DNA of 64,000 bases from Winogradskyella haliclonae (GTDB taxonomy: Bacteria > Bacteroidota > Bacteroidia > Flavobacteriales > Flavobacteriaceae), in assembly GCF_014635865.1 (NCBI RefSeq), contig NZ_BMDQ01000004.1, positions 107,492 to 171,491 of the forward strand, given 5' to 3'. The translations under genes and the position numbers were made by a program. Below are positions 17,741 to 26,919 of the stretch, piece by piece; position 1 is the stretch's first letter, and each line of letters starts with the position of its first letter. Below the pieces are notes generated by a model, which was not told the DNA's origin, searched no databases, and worked only from the letters and a program-made list of their open reading frames with translations.

Positions 17741-18626
17741 ATTACTAAAAACAGAATATGGAATAATAGAATTTTCGTGGAACAAAACATTCTGGTTATA
17801 CATTATAGTTCTTCCAATAATATTTATTGACTTTTACAAGTTCTCTTCTCTAGATTTAGCATTTAATATCTTTTTACTATTTGCAACTGTAGGAATTGGA
17901 CACTCTGTAGGTCTACACAGAGGAATTATTCATAAATCATACAAAACATCCAAAAAATTCAGACAATTAAGTTTATATTTATTTGTACTAACAGGTCTAG
18001 GAAGTCCATTGAACTGGTTAAAACAACACTATTTTAGAGACTACTGGCAGAATAGACTAGACTGCCCAAGGTATTTCCAATACAAGCATTCACTATTAGC
18101 AGACTTTTGGTGGAATCTTCATTTAACATTCATACCTAAAGATATAAAAAAGTATAGTATTCCCAATGAAGACTTAAATGACCCATTTGTCTTATGGTTG
18201 CATAAGACTTGGTATATCCATTACATTATTTTCTCATTAATTGTATTCATATTTCTTGGATTAAACAGTATGCTAATAGCTACATCTTTAAGAACATCTA
18301 CCATTATTTTAGGTCATTGGTATATAGGCTATGCGTCACATAAATATGGCTATGCAAGACATAAAATAAAAGATGCAGACGAAAGTGGCTTTAATGATAT
18401 TTTACTTGGCTTAATATCTTTTGGCGAAGGGTTCCATAATAATCATCACTCATATCCTAACTCTGCAAAATTTTCATCAAGATGGTATGAGTTAGACTTT
18501 GGATGGACATTAGCATGGTTTTTATCAAAGTTGAAAGTTATTAAAGAGGTGAAAACTCAAAAAAATAATTTAAAACATACTGCATCAGAATATAAAACAA
18601 CATATTGGCAATTCCCTAAATTTTAA
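17733..18626 (+). CDS. Fatty-acid desaturase family membrane protein with altered second histidine box
   Basis: The 297-residue protein has the topology and two of the three histidine boxes of acyl-CoA/acyl-lipid delta-9-type desaturases. Box I is HRGIIH (in GHSVGLHRGIIHKSYK) and box III is HNNHH (in GEGFHNNHHSYP). The region of box II, normally HRxHH, reads HYFRD (in WLKQHYFRDYWQN), so two of the usual di-iron ligands are replaced by Arg and Asp. Membrane helices lie at about 18-36, 40-58, 80-96, 160-180 and 185-200. The ATG at 17733 overlaps the preceding gene by 8 bases. It may be a desaturase, a related hydroxylase or an inactive homologue. Confidence 0.85.
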   Translation: MNKLLKTEYGIIEFSWNKTFWLYIIVLPIIFIDFYKFSSLDLAFNIFLLFATVGIGHSVGLHRGIIHKSYKTSKKFRQLSLYLFVLTGLGSPLNWLKQHYFRDYWQNRLDCPRYFQYKHSLLADFWWNLHLTFIPKDIKKYSIPNEDLNDPFVLWLHKTWYIHYIIFSLIVFIFLGLNSMLIATSLRTSTIILGHWYIGYASHKYGYARHKIKDADESGFNDILLGLISFGEGFHNNHHSYPNSAKFSSRWYELDFGWTLAWFLSKLKVIKEVKTQKNNLKHTASEYKTTYWQFPKF

Positions 18627-18630
18627 TGTT

Positions 18631-19521
18631 ATGAGCACACAAACATTATATTATAATAATCATTCAGAACAAAACAGAATAGAAATGGTAGACTTCTATA
18701 ACGAAGCTACAGAAGATTATGAATTTTGGAGTAACGATTATAACATGCACTTTGGATATTTCATTCCATTTAAAACCAATGTATTTAAACGAGATTCAAT
18801 GCTAAACGAGATGAATACTCAAGTCCTCAAGCGTTTGCATATTGGAAAACAAAAAAACAGACTTGTGGATTTAGGTTGCGGTATGGGAGGCACAATGCGG
18901 CATGCTTTAAAACGCTATAAAAGCATTATAGCATATGGTGTTACATTATCGGACTTTCAAGTAAAGCAAGGCAATGAGTTGCTCAAAGGAAAAAATGGCA
19001 TCATTCTAAAAGAAAATTACAACAACACCTCTTTTCAATCTAATAGCTTTGATTCTGCTGTGGCTGTAGAAAGCTTTTGTCATTCGGGTCATAGTTATAG
19101 TTCTCTTAAAGAAGCTTATAGAGTTCTAAAACCTGGTGGACGATTAGTCATTGCTGATGCCTTTCTTAAAAAAGAGAACAACAAACTCTGTAGAGGCAGT
19201 AAATATTCATATAAAAAACTATGTGATAATTGGAGTTTAGAAAAACTAGAAACTCATACTTACATTCAAAAAAGCTTGAAAGAGATTGGTTTTAAAGATA
19301 TTACTGTAGAAGATGTGTCTTTTAGGGTTGCACCATCTGTATTACATGTTCCTTTTGCAATTACCGGCTTCATTCTGGGAAAATTATTAAGATTAAAATC
19401 AATTAAGAAAGAGAGCCTGCATAACTTAAAAGGGTCCTTTTATGCACTACTTACCGGATTACATATGAAAAGTTTTGGATATTACATTATAAGCGCAACA
19501 AAATCAAACACCTATAACTAA
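18631..19521 (+). CDS. Class I SAM-dependent methyltransferase (prenyl-diphosphate/fatty-acid type)
   Basis: The 296-residue enzyme has motif I LVDLGCGMGGTM, motif II around YGVTLSDFQVKQG, and LKEAYRVLKPGGRLVIADAF as motif III/post-III. The N-terminal lead (YNEATEDYEFWSNDYNMHFGYF) resembles enzymes that methylate isoprenoid or lipid substrates such as geranyl diphosphate C-methyltransferase and cyclopropane-type relatives. It begins 4 bases after the desaturase stop codon, so the two are co-transcribed. Taken together they suggest modification of a membrane lipid or an isoprenoid; the substrate cannot be determined here. Confidence 0.88.
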   Translation: MSTQTLYYNNHSEQNRIEMVDFYNEATEDYEFWSNDYNMHFGYFIPFKTNVFKRDSMLNEMNTQVLKRLHIGKQKNRLVDLGCGMGGTMRHALKRYKSIIAYGVTLSDFQVKQGNELLKGKNGIILKENYNNTSFQSNSFDSAVAVESFCHSGHSYSSLKEAYRVLKPGGRLVIADAFLKKENNKLCRGSKYSYKKLCDNWSLEKLETHTYIQKSLKEIGFKDITVEDVSFRVAPSVLHVPFAITGFILGKLLRLKSIKKESLHNLKGSFYALLTGLHMKSFGYYIISATKSNTYN

Positions 19522-19576
19522 TCAGAATTCTCATTTTTTTATCCTATTTTTATGCCTGAAAATTACGCCCAGAGCA

Positions 19577-20131
19577 ATGGCAGAACACACTATAAATCCT
19601 AACGATTGGATTAAACTTTACTCCGATTATCTATTTAACTATACAATTACGCGTGTTAGTGATAGAGAAATCGCCCAAGACTTAGTCCAAGAAACCTTCT
19701 TGGCAGGATTAAAATCTATGTCAAACTTTAAAGGCGAAGCTAGTGAGCGTACATGGCTAATAGCTATTCTTAAAAGAAAAATCATTGATCATTATCGAAA
19801 AATAAATTCTAATAAAGGAAAAGCTGAAGTGCGTATGTCTTACAACAGTGATACTGAAACTGAAGGTGATTGGTTAGAAGAACGTGTTGCTGACCCTTTT
19901 GACAAAACTGCTGAAGATAAAATTGAGAATACCGAATTAGGTGTAGCCATACATAATTGCTTAGGCAAATTACCCGAAAAACAAGCACAAGTTTTTAAAA
20001 TGAAAACTTTATTAAATTATGAAACTGAAGCCATTTGTAATGAATTGGATATTACTGCGTCTAACCTTTGGGTAATTATCCATAGAGCAAGAACAGCTAT
20101 GGCTAGTTGCATGGAAGAAAATTGGTTTTAA
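19577..20131 (+). CDS. RNA polymerase sigma factor, sigma-70 family (ECF type)
   Basis: The 184-residue protein contains only sigma regions 2 and 4. Region 2 is LFNYTITRVSDREIAQDLVQ through FKGEASERTWLIAILKRKII, and region 4 runs from LGKLPEKQAQVFKMKTLLNY to SNLWVIIHRARTAM with a helix-turn-helix. Such factors direct stress or envelope regulons. It is 55 bases after the methyltransferase and 2 bases before a small Cys/His protein that may restrain it. The ATG at 19577 (MAEHTINPNDWIKLYSDYLF) matches the usual family start. Confidence 0.93.
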   Translation: MAEHTINPNDWIKLYSDYLFNYTITRVSDREIAQDLVQETFLAGLKSMSNFKGEASERTWLIAILKRKIIDHYRKINSNKGKAEVRMSYNSDTETEGDWLEERVADPFDKTAEDKIENTELGVAIHNCLGKLPEKQAQVFKMKTLLNYETEAICNELDITASNLWVIIHRARTAMASCMEENWF

Positions 20132-20133
20132 AA

Positions 20134-20391
20134 ATGAAAAAAAGTATATTATTTATAACCTGTGAAGAAGCACATCATATTTGTGATAAAAATCAATATG
20201 GTGAGGCAACATTATGGGAAAGAGTTAAACTCGGTATAAGATTATCCTGGTGCCAGATTACTAGAGCTTATACAAAAAGAAACAATAAATTAACTAAGTT
20301 AATAGAAAATTCTGATGCTAATTGTTTAAATAGCGAAGAAAAAGATAATCTGCAAAAGCAATTTGAAAAAGAATTATCTAAGCAAAAGTAA
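20134..20391 (+). CDS. Small Cys/His protein paired with the sigma factor (candidate anti-sigma)
   Basis: The 85-residue product starts at the ATG at 20134, two bases after the sigma-factor stop. It has a cluster of possible metal ligands near the N-terminus (TCEEAHHIC, residues about 9-17), a third Cys in RLSWCQITRAY, and a charged helical tail. The position directly behind an ECF sigma gene and the Cys/His pattern resemble a short cytoplasmic zinc anti-sigma factor without a membrane anchor. That function is inferred. The last 18 bases overlap the convergent membrane-protein gene. Confidence 0.82.
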   Translation: MKKSILFITCEEAHHICDKNQYGEATLWERVKLGIRLSWCQITRAYTKRNNKLTKLIENSDANCLNSEEKDNLQKQFEKELSKQK

Positions 20392-21207
20392 AGTTCCTAA
20401 CCAAAATATTGGCAAAGCCTCTACCCAAAACGCACTATAATATTTATGCTGTTTCTTTGAAGAAAATATTAAAAAAAGTAATGTAATAAACATTATCATT
20501 AAAGTTGAAATTACAGATATCTCATTAATTTCATCTTTAAAAAATTCTAACATTATAAAAACCATTAATAATAGTACCCCTATTATTTTGGTTTTTTTTA
20601 TGCCTATTTTTTGAGGTATTGTGGCCAGTTTTAAGCTGTCATAGTTCAAATCACGGATTTCAAAAGGCAGCATTAAAACCAATACGTAGCAAAACCTCTG
20701 AAAAAGTGTTACACTTACATCCGCTGATAACTCTAACTCAGCATTAATAATAGGTAGCAACACGGTTACAAAAGCCCAAACTAAAGCTATTATATAAATT
20801 TTTGCGCCACTTATTTCTCTTAAATTTTGCTGTTCATCAAACAGGTATCTTTTAGGGATTAAAGGTATCGCATACAAAAATGTGGCAACCGCTAGAAAAC
20901 CAATTAAAGTTAAAGTTCTTAAATTAAGCTGAAGTAAGTAATAACACATAAACACAAATGCCACTGCAGAAAACAATTGAATAATACGTAACCAATTGGC
21001 TAAACTCCTATGATGAAACTTTGCCAAACCAAAATACTTTATAAAATTATAGGCCGTAATAGTAGCAAAGAAGGCAAAATATAGCACATTTTCGTCATAG
21101 GGTAAATCAAACGAAATCAAAGTAACCCACGTCATCGCATAAACAGCTAAAGCTACATGTATGCTACTGTTTATATAAAAATTAAAAACGGACTTAATAA
21201 CCTTCAC
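20374..21207 (-). CDS. UbiA-like polytopic membrane protein, degenerate
   Basis: The 277-residue protein has eight or nine membrane segments (for example VALAVYAMTWVTLISF, TLIGFLAVATFLYAI, IYIIALVWAFVTVLLPI and IGVLLLMVFIMLEFF). The cytoplasmic loop FEIRDLNYDSLKLATIPQKIG looks like the second aspartate motif of UbiA prenyltransferases. The first motif (NDxxDxxxD) is replaced by YNFIKYF, so prenyl transfer by the usual mechanism is doubtful. It is convergent with the sigma-factor pair and overlaps it by 18 bases. It may be an inactive or altered UbiA relative; the function is unknown. Confidence 0.75.
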   Translation of the reverse strand: MKVIKSVFNFYINSSIHVALAVYAMTWVTLISFDLPYDENVLYFAFFATITAYNFIKYFGLAKFHHRSLANWLRIIQLFSAVAFVFMCYYLLQLNLRTLTLIGFLAVATFLYAIPLIPKRYLFDEQQNLREISGAKIYIIALVWAFVTVLLPIINAELELSADVSVTLFQRFCYVLVLMLPFEIRDLNYDSLKLATIPQKIGIKKTKIIGVLLLMVFIMLEFFKDEINEISVISTLMIMFITLLFLIFSSKKQHKYYSAFWVEALPIFWLGTLLLLR

Positions 21208-21293
21208 ATCGTAAAAATAACTAAAGTGTTAATAACGTACCTTTTCGGTTAAAAACTTTAGTTTTCATTAACTAAAAAAAAAGGCATATTCCG

Positions 21294-21301
21294 TATTTTT
21301 G
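21294..21301 (+). promoter_or_regulatory. Putative -7 promoter box (TATTTTTG) of gcvP
   Basis: TATTTTTG matches TAnnTTTG exactly and lies 28 bases before the gcvP ATG. No TTG -33 element is evident at the usual distance. No glycine-riboswitch-like structure fits in the short leader. Confidence 0.45.
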
Positions 21302-21329
21302 CATATCAAAAAATACAGCGATAAAAAGA

Positions 21330-24179
21330 ATGGACACAACATCTTTTGCATTAAGACACATCGGCCCTAATTCTCAGGAACAAAAAGCGATGTTAAATAC
21401 CATCGGTGCTACAAGTATAGAACAACTAGTATCAGAAACTGTACCTGCAGATATTCGTCTTAAAAGTGATTTAAATTTAGACCCTGCATTAAGCGAGCAA
21501 GAGTATTTAAATCATATTTACGAACTTTCTCAACTTAATAAAGTTTTTAAATCATATATAGGTTTAGGTTATCATCCTACGAATCTTCCTGCAGTAATTC
21601 AACGTAATATTTTAGAAAACCCAGGTTGGTACACTGCATATACACCTTATCAAGCAGAAATTGCTCAAGGTCGTTTGGAGGCTTTGCTTAATTACCAAAC
21701 AATGGTTATTGATTTAACTGGTATGGAAATTGCAAATGCATCACTTTTAGACGAAAGTACAGCTGCTGCTGAAGCCATGAGTTTACTTTTTGCAGTTAGA
21801 GAACGTGATCAGAAAAAAGCAGGTGTCAATAAGTTTTTTGTATCTGATAGCATATTACCACAAACCTTATCATTATTACATACAAGAGCCATTCCTATTG
21901 GTGTAGAATTGGTAATCGGAGATGCTGAAAACTTTAGCCATTCTGAAGATTTCTTTGGAGCATTATTGCAATATCCTGGAAAAGATGGACAAGTTTCTGA
22001 CATCAAAACATTTATAGAAAATGCTAATGATGCTCGTATAAAAGTAGCTGTGGCAGCAGACATTCTAAGTTTAGTAAAACTAGAAGCTCCTGGTAAATTT
22101 GGTGCCGATGTTGTAGTAGGTACTACACAACGTTTTGGTATTCCGATGGGTTATGGTGGACCACACGCCGCATATTTTGCAACTAAAGAAGCCTACAAAC
22201 GAGATGTACCTGGTCGTATTATTGGTGTTACTAGAGATTTAAATGGTAATCGTGCGCTTCGTATGGCCTTACAAACCCGAGAGCAACATATTAAGAGAGC
22301 AAAAGCTACTTCAAACATATGTACGGCACAAGTATTATTAGCTGTTATGGCTGGAATGTACGCTGTTTATCACGGCCCAAAAGGCTTAGAGTTTATCGCT
22401 GATAAAGTGAATAATTCTGCAGCAACTCTAGCAGAAGCGCTCAGCAAGTTAGGCCTTGAACAAACCAATACCTATTACTTCGATACACTTCAAATAAAAG
22501 CAGATGCTTCAAAAGTAAAAACTGAAGCAGAAAAACGTGAAGTGAATTTTTTCTACCCAGATGAAAAAACAATTACAATTTCTATAAACGAAACCACTTC
22601 AATTTCTGATTTAAACCAGATTGTTGAAATTTTTGAAAGCGTTACAGGAAGAAGCACAGACAAAATAATAGCTATTTCTGAAGTTGAAACTATTCAACAT
22701 GAATTAAAAAGAATATCTGATTTTTTAACTTTTGATGTCTTCAACTCCTACCATTCTGAAACAGAATTAATGCGTTATATCAAACGCTTAGAACGAAAAG
22801 ATTTAGCATTAAATCACTCTATGATTTCGCTTGGTTCTTGTACAATGAAATTGAATGCAGCATCCGAAATGTTGCCATTAAGTTGGAGCAGCTGGGGAGC
22901 AATACATCCTTTTGCACCTGTAGAACAAGCTAAAGGTTACACCACTATGCTTAGGGCTCTCGAAAAGCAGTTAAATGAAGTTACAGGTTTTGCAGGTACA
23001 TCTTTACAGCCTAATTCTGGTGCTCAAGGTGAGTTTGCTGGCTTAATGGTCATCAGAGCTTATCATCAGTCACGAAATGACCATCATAGAAACATCTGCT
23101 TAATTCCTTCTTCTGCGCATGGCACCAACCCTGCAAGTGCAGTAATGGCAGGAATGAAAGTTGTCGTAACAAAAGCTTCAGATGATGGAAATATTGATGT
23201 TGAAGACTTAAGAGCAAAAGCAGAATTACACAAGGATAATTTGGCTGCCTTGATGGTAACTTATCCATCGACTCATGGTGTTTATGAATCTGCAATTAAA
23301 GAAATTACACAAATTATACATGACAATGGTGGACAGGTCTACATGGATGGTGCTAATATGAATGCTCAAGTAGGCTTAACAAATCCAGGAAATATTGGTG
23401 CTGACGTATGCCACTTAAATTTGCATAAAACTTTTGCTATTCCTCATGGTGGCGGTGGACCTGGTGTTGGTCCGATTTGTGTTGCTGAACAATTAGTCCC
23501 GTTTTTACCGACAAATCCAATTATAAAAACTGGAGGTGATAAAGCTATTACAGCTATTTCTGGAGCACCTTTTGGATCTGCATTAGCATGCATTATTTCT
23601 TATGGATATATAAAAATGTTAGGTGCAAAAGGATTAAAAAAGTCTACTGAAGTAGCTATTCTAAATGCTAACTATATTAAAGAACGTTTAGATGGTTATT
23701 ATCCTACATTATATACTGGAGAAAATGGTCGTGCAGCTCACGAAATGATTATCGATTGTCGTGATTTTAAAGAACATGGTATTGAAGTCGTAGATATTGC
23801 AAAACGATTAATGGATTACGGTTTTCATGCGCCAACCGTTTCTTTCCCAGTTGCGGGAACTATGATGATAGAACCTACAGAAAGTGAAAGCAAAGCTGAG
23901 ATGGACCGTTTTTGTGATGCTATGATTTCTATTAGAGAAGAAATTAATAGTATCGAAAAAGAAGACTTAAATAACGTGCTCAAGAATGCACCACATACGA
24001 TGGCAATGCTCACTTCTGATGATTGGTTGTTACCATACTCTAGAGAAAAAGCAGCCTTTCCATTAGAGTTTGTTGCCGACAATAAGTTTTGGCCAACCGT
24101 AAGACGTGTTGATGAAGCTTATGGTGATAGAAACTTAATCTGTAGTTGCGCACCTATCGAAGCATATATAGAAGCATAA
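21330..24179 (+). CDS. gcvP: Glycine dehydrogenase (decarboxylating), P-protein of the glycine cleavage system
   Basis: The 949-residue PLP enzyme decarboxylates glycine and passes the aminomethyl group to lipoyl-GcvH. It is the full-length single-chain form with both the N-terminal half ([54 protein letters not shown]) and the C-terminal catalytic half. The PLP-lysine motif is [20 protein letters not shown]. No other gcv genes are adjacent, as is common in Bacteroidota. A clear terminator follows the stop codon, so the gene appears monocistronic. Confidence 0.98.
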   Translation: MDTTSFALRHIGPNSQEQKAMLNTIGATSIEQLVSETVPADIRLKSDLNLDPALSEQEYLNHIYELSQLNKVFKSYIGLGYHPTNLPAVIQRNILENPGWYTAYTPYQAEIAQGRLEALLNYQTMVIDLTGMEIANASLLDESTAAAEAMSLLFAVRERDQKKAGVNKFFVSDSILPQTLSLLHTRAIPIGVELVIGDAENFSHSEDFFGALLQYPGKDGQVSDIKTFIENANDARIKVAVAADILSLVKLEAPGKFGADVVVGTTQRFGIPMGYGGPHAAYFATKEAYKRDVPGRIIGVTRDLNGNRALRMALQTREQHIKRAKATSNICTAQVLLAVMAGMYAVYHGPKGLEFIADKVNNSAATLAEALSKLGLEQTNTYYFDTLQIKADASKVKTEAEKREVNFFYPDEKTITISINETTSISDLNQIVEIFESVTGRSTDKIIAISEVETIQHELKRISDFLTFDVFNSYHSETELMRYIKRLERKDLALNHSMISLGSCTMKLNAASEMLPLSWSSWGAIHPFAPVEQAKGYTTMLRALEKQLNEVTGFAGTSLQPNSGAQGEFAGLMVIRAYHQSRNDHHRNICLIPSSAHGTNPASAVMAGMKVVVTKASDDGNIDVEDLRAKAELHKDNLAALMVTYPSTHGVYESAIKEITQIIHDNGGQVYMDGANMNAQVGLTNPGNIGADVCHLNLHKTFAIPHGGGGPGVGPICVAEQLVPFLPTNPIIKTGGDKAITAISGAPFGSALACIISYGYIKMLGAKGLKKSTEVAILNANYIKERLDGYYPTLYTGENGRAAHEMIIDCRDFKEHGIEVVDIAKRLMDYGFHAPTVSFPVAGTMMIEPTESESKAEMDRFCDAMISIREEINSIEKEDLNNVLKNAPHTMAMLTSDDWLLPYSREKAAFPLEFVADNKFWPTVRRVDEAYGDRNLICSCAPIEAYIEA

Positions 24180-24202
24180 ATTAAATAATTTATAGATTTT
24201 TG

Positions 24203-24229
24203 AAAGCACTCTTTTTGGGTGCTTTTTTT
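24203..24229 (+). terminator. Intrinsic terminator of gcvP
   Basis: AAAGCAC (24203-24209) pairs with GTGCTTT (24219-24225) across a 9-base loop, followed by a run of T. It lies 23 bases after the gcvP stop codon. Confidence 0.85.
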
Positions 24230-24356
24230 ATGGTTTTTATAGAAATAAAGGCAAATATTAAGAATATCAAAAAAATAACCCGATTTACAATTTAAAAGCC
24301 CTGAAAGTCATTTAATTAGTTAGCTTAGCAAATTAGTTAATACAAATTTTTTCAAA

Positions 24357-25415
24357 ATGACTATTAAAATAACAGGAACGGGAAGCTTTATACCAGAAAG
24401 CATAGAACGCAATGAAGATTTTCATGAACATCGATTTCTAAATACCGATGGTTCAAAAATTGATTATCCTAATGAAGTTATTGTCGAAAAATTTAAAGCC
24501 ATCACAGGTATTGTAGAACGTAGATACGCAGACAATCAATTAACTGCTTCTGACCTTGGCTTTCTTGCAGCTCAAAAAGCTATTGACGATGCAAATATAG
24601 ATATGGAAACCATAGATTACATTATCTGTGCCCACAACTTTGGAGATGTTAAACACGACACAGTACAAAGTGACATCTTGCCTTGTCTAGCTTCAAGAAT
24701 AAAACATCGTTTACGCATTAAAAATCCTAAATGTGTTGCCTATGATATTTTATTTGGCTGTCCTGGCTGGGTAGAGGGTGTTATACAAGCACAAGCCTAT
24801 ATTAAAGCAGGCATGGCTAAAAGATGTCTGGTTATTGGTTGCGAAACATTATCTCGTGTTGTTGATAAACATGATAGAGATTCAATGATATACTCTGATG
24901 GTGCTGGCGCCAGTATTGTCGAAGCCATAGACGGAGAAGATGGCATCTTAGCGCACGAAACTGCTACATTCACGTATGATGAAGCGTATTACTTATTTTT
25001 TGGAAAATCTAACAACAAGGATATCAGCTCTGACACGCGCTACATAAAAATGCATGGTCGTAAGATTTACGAATTTGCTTTAACTAATGTAGCCCAAGCC
25101 ATGAAAGACTGTTTAGACAAAAGTGGTATTGATATTTCTGAAGTAAAGAAAGTATTGATTCATCAGGCCAATGAAAAAATGGATGAAGCTATTATTAAAC
25201 GTTTCTACAGACTCTATAAAGCTAAAGCTCCGGAAGATATTATGCCAATGAGTATACACAAGCTAGGAAATAGCTCTGTTGCTACTGTGCCTACATTATT
25301 TGATTTAATTAGAAATAATAAATTAGACAATCACGAGATTAATAAAGGTGATGTTATTATTTTTGCAAGTGTTGGCGCTGGCATGCATATTAATGCTATC
25401 GTTTACAGATATTAA
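24357..25415 (+). CDS. 3-oxoacyl-ACP synthase III family ketosynthase (FabH-like)
   Basis: The 352-residue thiolase-fold enzyme keeps the catalytic triad: Cys in DILFGCPGWVEG, His in VLIHQANEKMDE and Asn in HKLGNSSVATVPTL. KAS III enzymes condense an acyl-CoA primer with malonyl-ACP. The long N-terminal insertion (NEDFHEHRFLNTDGSKIDYP) marks a Bacteroidota subgroup distinct from the housekeeping FabH. It is followed after 27 bases by a methyltransferase and then a glycosyltransferase, so a special lipid or secondary product is plausible, though the substrate is not known. Confidence 0.9.
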   Translation: MTIKITGTGSFIPESIERNEDFHEHRFLNTDGSKIDYPNEVIVEKFKAITGIVERRYADNQLTASDLGFLAAQKAIDDANIDMETIDYIICAHNFGDVKHDTVQSDILPCLASRIKHRLRIKNPKCVAYDILFGCPGWVEGVIQAQAYIKAGMAKRCLVIGCETLSRVVDKHDRDSMIYSDGAGASIVEAIDGEDGILAHETATFTYDEAYYLFFGKSNNKDISSDTRYIKMHGRKIYEFALTNVAQAMKDCLDKSGIDISEVKKVLIHQANEKMDEAIIKRFYRLYKAKAPEDIMPMSIHKLGNSSVATVPTLFDLIRNNKLDNHEINKGDVIIFASVGAGMHINAIVYRY

Positions 25416-25442
25416 TTGTAATTCTGTTTACAGAAAGCTATC

Positions 25443-25976
25443 ATGTATAAATATTTTCCGCATAAGCGTTATAAGCATACGCTTGAATTTTTAGAATCTC
25501 ATATTTCTACTAAAGAAACTATTTTGGATTTAGGTGTCGAAAATCCATTTACAAAAGTAATGAAAGACCATAACTTTAAGGTCGAAAATACAAAAGGTGA
25601 AGATTTAGATTTTGACACTTCAACTATTGAAAATTCTAATGCCACAGTAGTAACTGCTTTCGAAATATTTGAACATTTATTGTCGCCACTTACAGTATTA
25701 AAATCTATTCAAGCAGACAAGTTAGTTGCAAGTATTCCTATGCGATTATGGTTTTCTCCAGCATATCGAAGTAAAACAGATATGTGGGACAGACATTATC
25801 ATGAGTTTGAAGATTGGCAATTCGATTGGCTTTTAGAAAAAGCGGGTTGGAAAATTATAGCTTCAAAAAAATGGACAAACCCTACCAAAAAAATTGGAAT
25901 TAGACCTATTCTTCGATGGTTTACACCAAGATATTATATTGTCTATGCTGAACGCATAAAAAATACTAAGGACTAA
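25443..25976 (+). CDS. Methyltransferase-like protein (class I SAM fold)
   Basis: The 177-residue product has a motif-I-like ILDLGVENPF, a motif around TVVTAFEIFEHLLSP (as in ubiquinone/methionine-biosynthesis-type methyltransferases) and a C-terminal region DRHYHEFEDWQFDWLLEKAGW typical of such enzymes. The usual DxGxGxG glycine run is degenerate (LGVENP), so SAM binding may be weak or changed. It sits between the ketosynthase and glycosyltransferase genes on the same strand with gaps of 27 and 51 bases. The substrate is unknown. Confidence 0.82.
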   Translation: MYKYFPHKRYKHTLEFLESHISTKETILDLGVENPFTKVMKDHNFKVENTKGEDLDFDTSTIENSNATVVTAFEIFEHLLSPLTVLKSIQADKLVASIPMRLWFSPAYRSKTDMWDRHYHEFEDWQFDWLLEKAGWKIIASKKWTNPTKKIGIRPILRWFTPRYYIVYAERIKNTKD

Positions 25977-26027
25977 TTTTCAGATTCCAAATCGGTTTGA
26001 TTAGATTTGAGTTTAAGAAATTATAGT

Positions 26028-26867
26028 TTGAAATTTTATATTGTCATTCCAGCTCATAATGAAGAAGATTCTATTGGCTTAACATTAGATTCTTTAATTA
26101 ATCAAACACATTTGCCTAGTAAAGTTGTTGTGGTTAATGACAATTCATCTGACGGTACTCAAGCTGTTGTAGAGCGTTTTGAAAATAAATTTGAATGGAT
26201 GTCCTCAATTCATATGACCTCTTCTAATCAGCATATTCCAGGAGCTAAAGTCATAAATGCATTTTACAAAGGATTTGAAACACTAGATCATAATTACGAT
26301 ATCATCTGCAAGTTTGATGCAGATATTATATTACCTTCAAATTATCTCGAGACATTAAATAACATATTTTCTGAAAATAAAAATGTTGGCATTGCTGGTG
26401 GATTGGCATATATAAAAAAGAATAATGATTGGGTTTACGAGAACATTTCTAATAAAGATCATGTGCGTGGACCGTTTAAAGCCTACAGAAAAGCATGTTT
26501 TGAAGCTATTGGAGGACTAAAACAGTCTATTGGTTGGGACACTGTTGATACCTTACTTGCAAAATACCATAATTGGGAAGTAAAAACTGACCATAACCTA
26601 AAAATAAAACATCTCAAACCCACAGGAAACGCATATAATAAAATTTCAAAATATTTACAAGGAGAAGCACTTTATAAAATGCGTTATGGCATTTTTATTA
26701 CAGTAATTTCCGCATTAAAAATAGCATTTAAGAAACGTAGTTTTAGAACTTTCTACAACTATATTTTTGGCTACTTTAAAGGAAAAGAACGAATAGTAAC
26801 TAAGGACGAAGGACGGTATATCCGGAAGATTAGATGGAAAGGCATTTTTTCGAAATTGAAATTATAA
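26028..26867 (+). CDS. Glycosyltransferase family 2
   Basis: The 279-residue GT-A enzyme has the nucleotide-sugar motif VVVNDNSSDGTQ, the DxD-type KFDADIIL and the acceptor-side segment FEAIGGLKQSIGWDTVDTLLA. The frame has no ATG near the N-terminus; TTG at 26028 gives LKFYIVIPAHNE, which is how relatives begin, while TTG at 26007 would add seven residues. A C-terminal basic amphipathic region (KIAFKKRSFRTFYNYIFGY) may sit on the membrane. It is the last gene of the ketosynthase-methyltransferase unit and is followed by a strong terminator. The sugar and acceptor are unknown. Confidence 0.88.
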   Translation: MKFYIVIPAHNEEDSIGLTLDSLINQTHLPSKVVVVNDNSSDGTQAVVERFENKFEWMSSIHMTSSNQHIPGAKVINAFYKGFETLDHNYDIICKFDADIILPSNYLETLNNIFSENKNVGIAGGLAYIKKNNDWVYENISNKDHVRGPFKAYRKACFEAIGGLKQSIGWDTVDTLLAKYHNWEVKTDHNLKIKHLKPTGNAYNKISKYLQGEALYKMRYGIFITVISALKIAFKKRSFRTFYNYIFGYFKGKERIVTKDEGRYIRKIRWKGIFSKLKL

Positions 26868-26897
26868 AAGGCTACTCAACATCTTGAGTAGCCTTTT
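26866..26897. terminator. Strong bidirectional terminator
   Basis: AAAAGGCTACTCAA (26866-26879) and TTGAGTAGCCTTTT (26884-26897) form a perfect 14-bp stem with a 4-base loop. It lies between the convergent glycosyltransferase and the type IX repeat-protein gene. Confidence 0.92.
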
Positions 26898-26919
26898 CTG
26901 CAAATGAACTTAAAATTAC

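Noticed and set aside
20134..20391. Small gene as a fragment of glycine dehydrogenase because gcvP is near
   Set aside because: It has no similarity to GcvP, is on its own behind the sigma-factor gene, and gcvP at 21330 is full-length.
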